Of a stretch of DNA of 64,000 bases, positions 36,935 to 44,575 are shown piece after piece (within the stretch, counting starts at the first letter, position 1; each line of letters starts with the position of its first letter). The position numbers were made by a program, and so were the translations under genes. The notes beneath the pieces were generated by a model. The model did not search any database and was not told the DNA's origin. It was given only the letters and a program-made list of their open reading frames with translations. Source of the stretch: Myxococcales bacterium (GTDB lineage: Bacteria > Myxococcota_A > Polyangia > Polyangiales > Polyangiaceae); contig JANXLV010000166.1 in assembly GCA_025355005.1 (NCBI GenBank), forward strand, positions 1-64,000, written 5' to 3'.

Positions 36935-38301
36935 TGAGGCTAGGTCGCGTTGCCGCGCGCGTCGCGTGGATGATGGTCGCGTGCACGACCATCAGCGGCC
37001 TCCTCTTGGCGCATGTCGACCGCGCCGACGCGCAGCCCGCAGGAGCGACGCCCAAGAAGAAGAAACCCAAGGCTGCGCCGAGCGCAAGCGTGGCACCGCC
37101 CGCGCCTCCACCCGAGCCGGCTACGGAAACCACGCCCGCGCCTCCACCGCCTGAGCCTCCGCCACCCGTCGCGGAGAAGGACAAGAAGAGCGAAGACGAG
37201 AAGCCGAAGGTGAGCAACGTCAGCGCCCGTGTCGGGACCGAGATGGGCGCGTACACGGACACGGAGCGCGTCACCGTCCTCACGCCAAGCATCTACGGCG
37301 CGGTCTACAACCCGACCGGCGGCTGGAGCGTCAGCGGCAACTACCTCGTGGACGTGGTGTCCGCCGCCTCTGCAGACATCGTGTCCACAGCCTCACCGCG
37401 CTACGAGGAGGTGCGGCACGCCGGCGGTCTCTCCGCGGAGTACAAGCCCGGCGATCTCGGCGGTAACGTCTACGGCTCCGTGTCGCGTGAGCCCGACTAC
37501 CTGGCCTATACGATCGGCGGCGCGAGCACCTACGACATCTTCGAGAAGAACGCCTCGATCCTGCTTGGCTACACCTACGGCCATGACGTCGCCGGCAAGA
37601 ACAGCACGCCGTTCGAGGTGTTCTCCCGGCCCGTGGACACGAGCACGTTCAAGATGGGCCTCAGCTACGTCCTGAACCGTCGCGCCCTCCTCACGTTCAT
37701 CTACGACACCATCCTGCAGACAGGCGACACGTCCAAGCCGTACCGCTTCGTGCCGATGTTTGCGCCGGGCACCGTCGTGCAACCGGGCGCGTCCGTGCAG
37801 CACGTGAACGAGATCCGCTTGCCCGAGCGCGCCTCCGAGCACGTCCCCGGCTCCCGCAATCGCTACGCGTTCTCTGCCGGCTTTGCCAACAGGTTCGAGG
37901 GCGCCACGCTCCGCATCGACGAGCGTCTCTACACGGACAGCTGGGGCATCAAGGCAACCACCACGGACATCCGCTTCCTCGCCGACCTGGGACAACGCGT
38001 CACGCTCGGTCCGCACGTGCGCCTTCACGCGCAGACGCCCGTGAATTTCTGGCAGCGCGCATACGTCTCGAAGGGCGTGGAAGATCTCCCCACGCTTCGC
38101 ACTGGCGACCGCGAGCTCGGCCCGCTCACCAGCGTGAGCGGGGGAACCTACCTCCGCGTTTACGTGGGTGGGAGCGGGGATCCTCACAAGGTCGGCCTCG
38201 GTCTCGACACGTACGTGACCTACACCTCGTATCCGGACGACATCTACCTCCAGAGCCGGCTCGCCGCGCTCGGCGCGTTCACCCTGGAGGTGAACTTTTG
38301 A
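36934..38301 (+). CDS. DUF3570 predicted outer-membrane beta-barrel protein
   Basis: 455 residues. Signal peptide, then a Pro/Ala/Glu/Lys-rich linker (residues about 25-95), then alternating beta strands in long blocks (GGWSVSGNYLVDVVSAAS, PDYLAYTIGGAS, ILLGYTYGHDVAG, SFKMGLSYVLNRRALLTFIYD) ending in an aromatic residue (Phe) as outer-membrane barrels do. The block FEVFSRPVDTSTFKMGLSYVLNRRA is typical of DUF3570. Second gene of a four-gene unit; the next gene starts inside its stop codon. Confidence 0.88.
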   Translation: MRLGRVAARVAWMMVACTTISGLLLAHVDRADAQPAGATPKKKKPKAAPSASVAPPAPPPEPATETTPAPPPPEPPPPVAEKDKKSEDEKPKVSNVSARVGTEMGAYTDTERVTVLTPSIYGAVYNPTGGWSVSGNYLVDVVSAASADIVSTASPRYEEVRHAGGLSAEYKPGDLGGNVYGSVSREPDYLAYTIGGASTYDIFEKNASILLGYTYGHDVAGKNSTPFEVFSRPVDTSTFKMGLSYVLNRRALLTFIYDTILQTGDTSKPYRFVPMFAPGTVVQPGASVQHVNEIRLPERASEHVPGSRNRYAFSAGFANRFEGATLRIDERLYTDSWGIKATTTDIRFLADLGQRVTLGPHVRLHAQTPVNFWQRAYVSKGVEDLPTLRTGDRELGPLTSVSGGTYLRVYVGGSGDPHKVGLGLDTYVTYTSYPDDIYLQSRLAALGAFTLEVNF

Positions 38302-38852
38302 GAGCGAACCTCTCCATCGTCGTGCTGGCTGCGCTCTCTGCCTTCATGATGCTAGGCAACGCGTGCGGGGATCCCGTACACGACGACCTGGTGTCCGCGC
38401 TCGGCGCAGAGAACCCCAAGGTGCCCACGGGCCCCTTGCATCGTCCGGGACAGCCGTGCATGGCGTGTCATGGCGGCCGCGGCCCCGCGAAGTCGGCATT
38501 CAGCATGGCGGGCACGGTGTTCGCGCTGATCGACAAGACGGATCCGTTGAGCGGCGTAGTCGTCAACTTGAAGGACTCCGTGGCCTACCCGGACCCGAAC
38601 AGCAAGGGCATCGACACCACCACCAACGCCGCGGGCAACTTCTTCCTCCACTCCGACGAGTTCACCCCCGCGTATCCCGTTCACGTCAAGCTGAGCCACC
38701 CGACCGCACCGGCGGGCGCCGGCAAGGTCATGTACTCACACGTGGGGCGCGACGGTTCGTGCGCGAGCTGCCATCACGATCCTGTCGGGACCGAGTCGCC
38801 CGGCCACATCTACTTCGCAGACGATCCGAGTGGCCTGCCACCGAGCCAGTGA
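38298..38852 (+). CDS. Secreted protein with two c-type heme motifs
   Basis: 184 residues from TTG 38298, whose TTGA overlaps the DUF3570 stop. Signal peptide with lipobox-like GNAC. Two heme c attachment motifs are present: CMACH (near residue 54) and CASCH followed by a second His (near residue 155). Between them is a beta-sandwich-like segment (GTVFALIDKTDPLSGVVVNLKD, TTTNAAGNFFLHS) similar to a carboxypeptidase-regulatory-like fold. Probably an envelope electron carrier or binding protein in the same complex as the barrel upstream. Confidence 0.82.
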   Translation: MRANLSIVVLAALSAFMMLGNACGDPVHDDLVSALGAENPKVPTGPLHRPGQPCMACHGGRGPAKSAFSMAGTVFALIDKTDPLSGVVVNLKDSVAYPDPNSKGIDTTTNAAGNFFLHSDEFTPAYPVHVKLSHPTAPAGAGKVMYSHVGRDGSCASCHHDPVGTESPGHIYFADDPSGLPPSQ

Positions 38853-38853
38853 C

Positions 38854-39405
38854 ATGAACATGTATTCTGCAACTATCAGATCGATCGTGTGGTGGGGCCT
38901 CCCCGCGCTCGTCGTTGCTCTGTTCGCGTGTGCCTCTCTCGGCAACAGCGGTTGCTCTGCGCCCGACGCGAACGCGCGCACCGTCGGCAAATTCCCCGAC
39001 CCCGCGACGTTCAAGCCACTGGCGGACATGATGGTCGCCCGGTGCGGCTCGCTCGATTGCCATGGTCAGCAGGGGCGCAATCTGAAGATCTACGGCGCGT
39101 CCGGTCTGCGCCTTGCCGGTGGCGACGAGCCCAACAAGGCGGGCCCGCTCTTCGCCACGGTGAACGAGTACGCTGCTGACTACGGCAGCGTGTGTGGGCT
39201 GGAGCCCGAGACACTGGCCGCGGTCATCCAGGACGGCGGCAAGAACCCGGAGCGGCTGACGCTGGTGCAGAAGGCGCGCAACGCGCAGGAACACAAGGGC
39301 GGTGCGGTCATTGTCCGCGGCGACGCGCAGGACAGGTGCATGCTCTCGTGGCTCACCGGCACGATCGATGCGCAGAGCTGCCAGGACGCCTTGAAGCTTC
39401 CCTAG
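38854..39405 (+). CDS. Secreted Cys-rich protein with C-x4-CH motif, cytochrome-like
   Basis: 183 residues from ATG 38854, one base after the preceding stop. N-terminal hydrophobic signal/anchor (WWGLPALVVALFACASLG) then a lipobox-like NSGC. The motif ARCGSLDCHGQQGRNL has Cys-x4-Cys-His, an atypical heme c spacing found in relatives of planctomycete/myxobacterial cytochromes, plus Cys in GSVCGLEP, DRCMLSW and QSCQDAL. Probably the last gene of the DUF4266-DUF3570 unit. It ends with TAG sharing CTAG with the convergent regulator gene, a 4-bp overlap. Confidence 0.72.
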   Translation: MNMYSATIRSIVWWGLPALVVALFACASLGNSGCSAPDANARTVGKFPDPATFKPLADMMVARCGSLDCHGQQGRNLKIYGASGLRLAGGDEPNKAGPLFATVNEYAADYGSVCGLEPETLAAVIQDGGKNPERLTLVQKARNAQEHKGGAVIVRGDAQDRCMLSWLTGTIDAQSCQDALKLP

Positions 39406-40058
39406 GTCTTCAGGCGGTAGCCGGCGCCGCGCACGGTCTCTACCAGGCCTGCGTGCTGGCCGAGCTTGTCGCGTAGGCGGCTCACGTGGACCTCGAGGAC
39501 GCCCGAGCCCGGGTCGAACGCGAGGCCCCAGACCTTCAAGAGAAGGTCGGCGCGCGATACCGTGCGGTCCGCGCTCGCCGCGAGGCACGCCAGGAGCGAG
39601 AGCTCGCGCGCAGTGAGATCGATCTTCTCGCCGCGCACGTGCACTTCTCTGGTGATGCGATCGAGCGTGAGCTCCCCTACGGTCTGGACGGCGGTCAGGC
39701 GTGCACGCCTCGCGAGCGCATCCAACCGCGCGAGGAGCTCCTCGATCTCGAACGGCTTCACGAGGTAGTCGTCCGCGCCGCCGCGAAGGCCTTCGACGCG
39801 ATCGACGACCTCACCGCGCGCGGTGAGCATCAGGATGGGGATGAGATCCCCCGCGCTGCGCAGCTCCTCGCAGAGCGCCAGCCCATCGCCGTCAGGCAGC
39901 ATGCGATCGAGCACGAGGATGTCGTGGCGTTGCTGCCGTGCCAGGGCGCGCGCCTCTGCGAGGGTCTTCGCCCGCGACACCTGGTGCGACTCGTCCGAGA
40001 GAACGCGGCCCAGGAGGTCATGGAGGCGTGGGTCGTCTTCGACGAGCAACACGTGCAT
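39402..40058 (-). CDS. OmpR/PhoB-family response regulator
   Basis: 218 residues. Receiver domain with acidic pair VEDDPRL, phosphoacceptor Asp51 (ILVLDRMLPDGDG), Thr in MLTARGE and Lys in DDYLVKPF. The C-terminal winged helix (ARELSLLACLAASADRTVSRADLLLKVW... SRLRDKLG) is complete. No histidine kinase gene is adjacent, so it is an orphan regulator in this window. It may regulate the neighbouring redox operon, but the sequence gives no evidence of that. Confidence 0.93.
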   Translation of the reverse strand: MHVLLVEDDPRLHDLLGRVLSDESHQVSRAKTLAEARALARQQRHDILVLDRMLPDGDGLALCEELRSAGDLIPILMLTARGEVVDRVEGLRGGADDYLVKPFEIEELLARLDALARRARLTAVQTVGELTLDRITREVHVRGEKIDLTARELSLLACLAASADRTVSRADLLLKVWGLAFDPGSGVLEVHVSRLRDKLGQHAGLVETVRGAGYRLKT

Positions 40059-40147
40059 GGTGTTGGCGGATGGTAGCGAGCGCAGTCGCCCAGATTGCTG
40101 AACAAGGCTTTAGCTACGTAGTCGTAAGATGCGCGTAATGTAGCCCA

Positions 40148-40480
40148 TCAACGAGAGCGCGTGCGCGTCGTGGCCGGCGCCGTGCCGGACGCCTTGGAGG
40201 CGGGCCGCACGAACACGTCGGAGTGATGCGAGGTCGGCTGCTGCTCCTGGCTGGGCTGTACGTCCACGATGCCGGTGCGCGGATTGAACGTGAGGGTCCA
40301 CTTCTCCCCCAGCAGCTCAGCCGGTGAAATGGGGTGGCGCGCGCGCTCGACAAGACACGCGAGGAGCGAGCACTCGCGCGGAGTCAGCTGGATCCGCTGC
40401 GCGCCCGGTGCGTCTTGCTCGTCGTTCTCGAGTTGCTCCCCTAGGCCCGGGTCCTCAGCGGGGGTGAGCGCGGTTGCCAT
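40148..40480 (-). CDS. Truncated winged-helix paralogue of the adjacent response regulator
   Basis: 110 residues from ATG 40480. It has no receiver domain. QLTPRECSLLACLVERARHPISPAELLGEKWTLTFNPRTGIVDV aligns with LTARELSLLACLAASADRTVSRADLLLKVWGLAFDPGSGVLEV of the regulator next to it (read downstream). After that the recognition helix region is gone, replaced by a Gln/Ser/Thr/Arg-rich tail. DNA binding through the usual helix is therefore unlikely. It may be a decaying duplicate or a domesticated dimerisation module. The start choice is supported by a TATTGG hexamer four nt upstream. It is upstream in the same direction as the regulator. Confidence 0.6.
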   Translation of the reverse strand: MATALTPAEDPGLGEQLENDEQDAPGAQRIQLTPRECSLLACLVERARHPISPAELLGEKWTLTFNPRTGIVDVQPSQEQQPTSHHSDVFVRPASKASGTAPATTRTRSR

Positions 40481-40576
40481 GCGCCAATAGTGTCTGGGTT
40501 GCATCAGAACGATCACTTCACGGACGCCGGTTACACGCAATTAACCGTGCACCGAGTGGTCAGGCACCTGACCACG

Positions 40577-42214
40577 TCATTTCAGCGCGGAGAGCAGGCG
40601 CGCGCAGTCGAGGATGGGGCGACCCGTGGGGTTCCGGTACGGCGATGCGCATGAGCCGATGATGAGCCCGATGTCCGAATAGAACAGCCCCGCCGCGCCG
40701 ACATCGTACGAGTACGTCCCGTCAGGGGTGGCCGCATCGAAGACCGCATACGTTGGTGCCATCGCCGGGGTCCGGTAGCTGGCATACGCCGTCGCAAGAT
40801 GCGCGAGCACGAACCGCACCTCCTGCGAGGTCAGCGGAACGCCCGTGTTCGCGGCGTGCAGCACCTCCGTCACGATGTCATCCGGGTTCACGTTCGATGG
40901 AGGGCTTGGCTTCTGCGCATCCACGAGGTCAGTCTCGACGCGCGACGCAAGGCCCTGGAGCAACGACAGCGCGACGGTTTTTTGCCCCGTTGCGAGGGCC
41001 CAGTTCACGGCGGCCTCATGGTGCGTGCGCAGGATCTGGAGCGCGTCGCCCTTCAGGCTCGAGCGCGTGAGTGACTCCGTGCTGCTGATCCCGTTGCCGC
41101 AGTCGAGCGTGCCGGGGTTTCCGTCTGCCGCGAGGCGCATCATGAGCGCGCCGGGGCACTCCACGTTACCGATCAGGGTGTAATGGGATTTCGTGTCGGT
41201 CGCCGGTGCGATGGTCACGTTGAGGGCCTGATCGATCGTGGCGATGGCCCAGTTGTCCGCCTCCACGTGCTTTCCGTATGCGGCGTAGAGCGTCTTCATC
41301 TGCGCGAACTCGGCCTGCGATGCGGCGGCGACGCGCGGCGTGCATGCGTCCGCCTGGATGATGGAGCGGAACACCTGCCCCTGGTCATCCTTCGAGCGGT
41401 TGTTCTGGACGTAGATGTCGCCGAACGTCGGGTTCGCCGGAAGGTGCACGAAGAGCGAGTTGCCATCCGTGCCAGGGCGATCGAGCGAGTAGTCGAGCAT
41501 GATCGAGCGCCCGTTGTCCGTGGACAGAATGCTTGGCGGAAAGACGGAGCGCGCGAGGATCGCCTCGTCATTTACCTTGCGCTGCATGCCGAGCGAAGCC
41601 GACGTGAAGCCGCGCGTGAGCGTGCGAACCAGATGCGCGGTCTGCGCCTTGCCCCACATGAGGTGCGCGTAGCAGGAGCCCTCGAGATAGGGCGCTGTGC
41701 GCATCGGGTTGTTGTCCGCGCCGTCCGCCGCGTGGTGGTACGTCACGGCGCCGGCCTTCTTCTCGATGGTCACGCCGCTCCACCACGTGCCGAAGAAGTA
41801 GCCGTGCGCAGGATCGCTCTCGGGCAGTCCGTGCACGCGCGACTCCACCGTGTCGAAGTAGTGCGTGTCCTTGATGAGGGCGACGAGCTGGTCGGTCGCG
41901 GCCGCGAGCTCCGCTGGCGTGAGCGGCGTGCCCACGTCGGGACGCGTGTAAGATACAGGTAAACTGGAGGGCGGAGGCCCGGACGCGACCATGCCGCCAT
42001 CCGTGCCTGGCCCGCCGTCGGTGCCCGGGCCGCCATCGATGAAAGGCGCAGAGCCACCGTCGCTTCCGCCGTTGCCCTGGTTGTTGCCAGCGTCGGTGCC
42101 GTCGCCCGTGCCGCTCGCACCGTTGCCGTCGGAGCCGCATCCTTGGGTTGCCCACGCAATCGAGCTCGAAAGAGCGAGGACCAGGGGAGTGAAATACGTG
42201 CGGCGGAGCTTCAT
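40577..42214 (-). CDS. Large secreted lipoprotein of unknown function
   Basis: 545 residues from ATG 42214. The earlier Met (42235) is upstream of the likely -10 TATAGA (42224-42229 on the minus strand) and is rejected. Signal peptide with a Cys after ATQG. An Asn/Gly/Asp low-complexity linker with DGGPGTDGG repeats precedes a folded domain of 440 residues with several Trp/Tyr/Asp-rich blocks (FGTWWSGVTIEKKAG; CYAHLMWGKAQTAHLV; ILRTHHEAAVNWALATGQ). I do not recognise it. The monocistronic gene sits beyond the MoxR operon. Confidence 0.7.
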   Translation of the reverse strand: MKLRRTYFTPLVLALSSSIAWATQGCGSDGNGASGTGDGTDAGNNQGNGGSDGGSAPFIDGGPGTDGGPGTDGGMVASGPPPSSLPVSYTRPDVGTPLTPAELAAATDQLVALIKDTHYFDTVESRVHGLPESDPAHGYFFGTWWSGVTIEKKAGAVTYHHAADGADNNPMRTAPYLEGSCYAHLMWGKAQTAHLVRTLTRGFTSASLGMQRKVNDEAILARSVFPPSILSTDNGRSIMLDYSLDRPGTDGNSLFVHLPANPTFGDIYVQNNRSKDDQGQVFRSIIQADACTPRVAAASQAEFAQMKTLYAAYGKHVEADNWAIATIDQALNVTIAPATDTKSHYTLIGNVECPGALMMRLAADGNPGTLDCGNGISSTESLTRSSLKGDALQILRTHHEAAVNWALATGQKTVALSLLQGLASRVETDLVDAQKPSPPSNVNPDDIVTEVLHAANTGVPLTSQEVRFVLAHLATAYASYRTPAMAPTYAVFDAATPDGTYSYDVGAAGLFYSDIGLIIGSCASPYRNPTGRPILDCARLLSALK

Positions 42215-42223
42215 CGGCCGCTG

Positions 42224-42229
42224 TCTATA
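42224..42229 (-). promoter_or_regulatory. TATAGA -10-like element before the large lipoprotein
   Basis: On the minus strand GCTATAGAC ends 9 nt before the ATG at 42214. It decides the start against the upstream ATG at 42235. Confidence 0.45.
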
Positions 42230-42303
42230 GCGCATTTTTTCAGTTCGTCACGCCGCGCGGCACCGCATGGGTCAACGGGGCAACTCGCTGATGGAAACCC
42301 ATC

Positions 42304-43614
42304 TCAGAGCAACCGCCGCGCCTTGACCTCCAGGTAGCGGTTCACCAGCGCAGGGGTCATCTCCTCCGGCCGCGCATCCAGGCAGAGCACGCCGCTCGCT
42401 CGGAGCTGCCGCAGGATACCGTCGCGGAACGAGAGGCTCTCCGCGGCGGCTGCGCGGACGTAGAGGTCTCCCTCGGTCTCGACGTCGCCGGCGGCCAGCG
42501 CGGTGAGCTCCGGATCCTGCATCAAGATGCACAACGGCAGGTGTCGCGGCATCAACATCTTCATGGCCGACGCGAGATCCTTCGCGGCGCGCGTCTCCAG
42601 CAGGTTCGTGAACACGACGAGCAGCGAGCGCGTGCGCAGCTCCGTTTTCAGGAACGTCATGGCCGCGCGATAGTCGGTGGCGGAGAGGCCCGCTTCGAGT
42701 GCATGGGATGCGCGCGCGATCTTCCGGCCCGCGGAGGCGCCGTTCGTGGGGCGCAAGAAGGTGCGCGGGATGTCGTCGAACGCGAGCATGCCCGCCTTGT
42801 CGCCGCCGCGCAGCGCCACATCCGCGGCCAGGAGCGCAGCGTTGAGCGCGCGATCGATGTGCGTGATGCCGGCGGACTCACCGCGCATGCCGCGGCCCGT
42901 GTCGATGGCGAACACGACGTTCTGATCGCTCTCCGCCTGGAACTGCCGCACGGTCATGTCGTCGCGGCGTGCGGTCGCGCGCCAGTCCACGTGGCGGACC
43001 TCGTCGCCGCGCTGGTAAGGGCGAAGGCGCTCGAACTCCGTGTCGCCTCCGCGCACACGCAGGCTGCCGAGCGTCGCGTCCTTCCTTCCCTGACGGCGAA
43101 GCAGGTCGAGCGCGCGCGCCGCATGCACGTCCGGATACACGTCGAACGAGCCAGGCGCGGACAGGCGTTCTTGCCGAGAAATCAAGCCCAGCGGTGAGTC
43201 GTAGCGAACCGCGACGTCGCCGAACGTACGCGCTCCGCGGCGCGTGGGCATCACGTCGTAGCGAAGCGTCCTGTGCTCACGCGCGCCGAGCACCAGCGGG
43301 GCGGGCATGCCCACGAGGTCCGCGCTCTCGACGGGGTCGTCCGTGATGGTCCCGCGGATGCGTCGGTTGCTGTCGTTCCGGATCTCCAGGGACACGCCAT
43401 TTGCGCGCCCCACGGAGAAGATTTGCGGAGCGTTCCGCGACACCGACAGGCGCGACTTCCGCACGAGCAAGAGATCCACGAACGCAAGAAGCACGAGCGC
43501 GCCGTCCAGCAGCCACACGGAGGTGGCGGCCTGCGGCAGGTACCCGGCGACCGTCGCGAGCGCTGCCGCGACGAAACTGAGCGCTGCTAGCCGCTTCGTG
43601 GGAACGAACCTCAC
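42304..43614 (-). CDS. DUF58 domain protein (MoxR-associated)
   Basis: 436 residues. Two hydrophobic helices at the N-terminus (LAALSFVAAALATVAGYL; SVWLLDGALVLLAFVDLLLV), then a beta domain, and the DUF58 signature DTEFERLRPYQRGDEVRHVDWRATARRDDM followed by a von Willebrand A-like segment (VVFAIDTGRGMRGE). DUF58 proteins work with MoxR ATPases, probably as adaptors for metal or cofactor insertion and protein maturation at the membrane. Last gene of the six-gene MoxR operon, one base after the MoxR stop. Confidence 0.93.
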   Translation of the reverse strand: MRFVPTKRLAALSFVAAALATVAGYLPQAATSVWLLDGALVLLAFVDLLLVRKSRLSVSRNAPQIFSVGRANGVSLEIRNDSNRRIRGTITDDPVESADLVGMPAPLVLGAREHRTLRYDVMPTRRGARTFGDVAVRYDSPLGLISRQERLSAPGSFDVYPDVHAARALDLLRRQGRKDATLGSLRVRGGDTEFERLRPYQRGDEVRHVDWRATARRDDMTVRQFQAESDQNVVFAIDTGRGMRGESAGITHIDRALNAALLAADVALRGGDKAGMLAFDDIPRTFLRPTNGASAGRKIARASHALEAGLSATDYRAAMTFLKTELRTRSLLVVFTNLLETRAAKDLASAMKMLMPRHLPLCILMQDPELTALAAGDVETEGDLYVRAAAAESLSFRDGILRQLRASGVLCLDARPEEMTPALVNRYLEVKARRLL

Positions 43615-43615
43615 G

Positions 43616-44575
43616 CTATGCAGCGATTCGCGGCACGGGCGCCGCCTTGAGGATGTCGTCTACGCGCTCGTCTGCGCTGATGCCTTGGAGCTCCGCGTCG
43701 GGGTGGAGCATCACGCGATGGCGCAGGATGGGCTTTGCCATCCACTTCACGTCGTCCGGGGTGACAAAGTCGCGCCCCGCGGCGGCCGCCACAACCTGCC
43801 CGCAGCGGAGCATCGCGATGGACGCTCGCGGCGATGCGCCCAGCTCCAGCGAGCGATCGTGGCGCGTGCGCCGGACGAGATCCACGATGTAGCCGACGAT
43901 GGCGTCATCGATGCGGACCTTCTGCGCGAGCGCGTGCATGCGGACCAGCTCCGGTTCGCTCGTGACCGCAGCGAGCGTGCGGAGATCGCCCGGATCGAAG
44001 CCGTCCGCGTGGCGCCGCACGATCTTGGCCTCTTCATCTGCCGGCGGGTCGTCCACCTTGAGCTTCATGAGGAAGCGATCCAGCTGTGCCTCGGGGAGCG
44101 GATAGGTCCCCTGGCTCTCGATGGGGTTCTGCGTGGCGACCACGGTGAACACCGGCGGCAGCGGCCGCGTGTTGCCGTCCACGGTGACCGTGCGGTCCTG
44201 CATCGCCTCCAGCAGCGCAGACTGCGTCTTCGCTGGCGCACGGTTGATCTCGTCCGCGAGCAGGAGCTGCGTGAAGATGGGACCAGGCACGAACGCGAAC
44301 GCCCCGCTCTGGCGATCGTAGATCGACGAGCCGGTGATGTCGCTGGGCATGAGGTCCGGCGTGAACTGGATGCGCTTGAACGCAAGGCCGGAGACCACGG
44401 CCAGCGCGCGCGCCACGAGCGTCTTGCCCAGGCCAGGCGCGCCCTCGACGAGCACATGCCCGCGCGCGACTGTCGCCACGAGCAGCCCGAAGACGAGCTC
44501 GTCCTGGCCGATGATGGCCTTGTGCATCTCCGTGGTCACGCGCGTGAAGGTTTCCGAGAAGGCTTGAGGCGTCAC
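43616..44575 (-). CDS. MoxR family AAA+ ATPase
   Basis: 319 residues. Walker A GAPGLGKTLVARA, the MoxR insert RIQFTPDLMPSDITGSSIY, Walker B LLADEINRAPAKTQSALLEAMQ, sensor I ATQNPIESQGTYPLPEAQLDRF. A chaperone-like ATPase expected to act with the DUF58 protein downstream. Its ATG overlaps the stop of the DUF4350 gene (ATGA) and one base separates its stop from the DUF58 gene, so the genes are tightly coupled. Confidence 0.97.
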   Translation of the reverse strand: MTPQAFSETFTRVTTEMHKAIIGQDELVFGLLVATVARGHVLVEGAPGLGKTLVARALAVVSGLAFKRIQFTPDLMPSDITGSSIYDRQSGAFAFVPGPIFTQLLLADEINRAPAKTQSALLEAMQDRTVTVDGNTRPLPPVFTVVATQNPIESQGTYPLPEAQLDRFLMKLKVDDPPADEEAKIVRRHADGFDPGDLRTLAAVTSEPELVRMHALAQKVRIDDAIVGYIVDLVRRTRHDRSLELGASPRASIAMLRCGQVVAAAAGRDFVTPDDVKWMAKPILRHRVMLHPDAELQGISADERVDDILKAAPVPRIAA

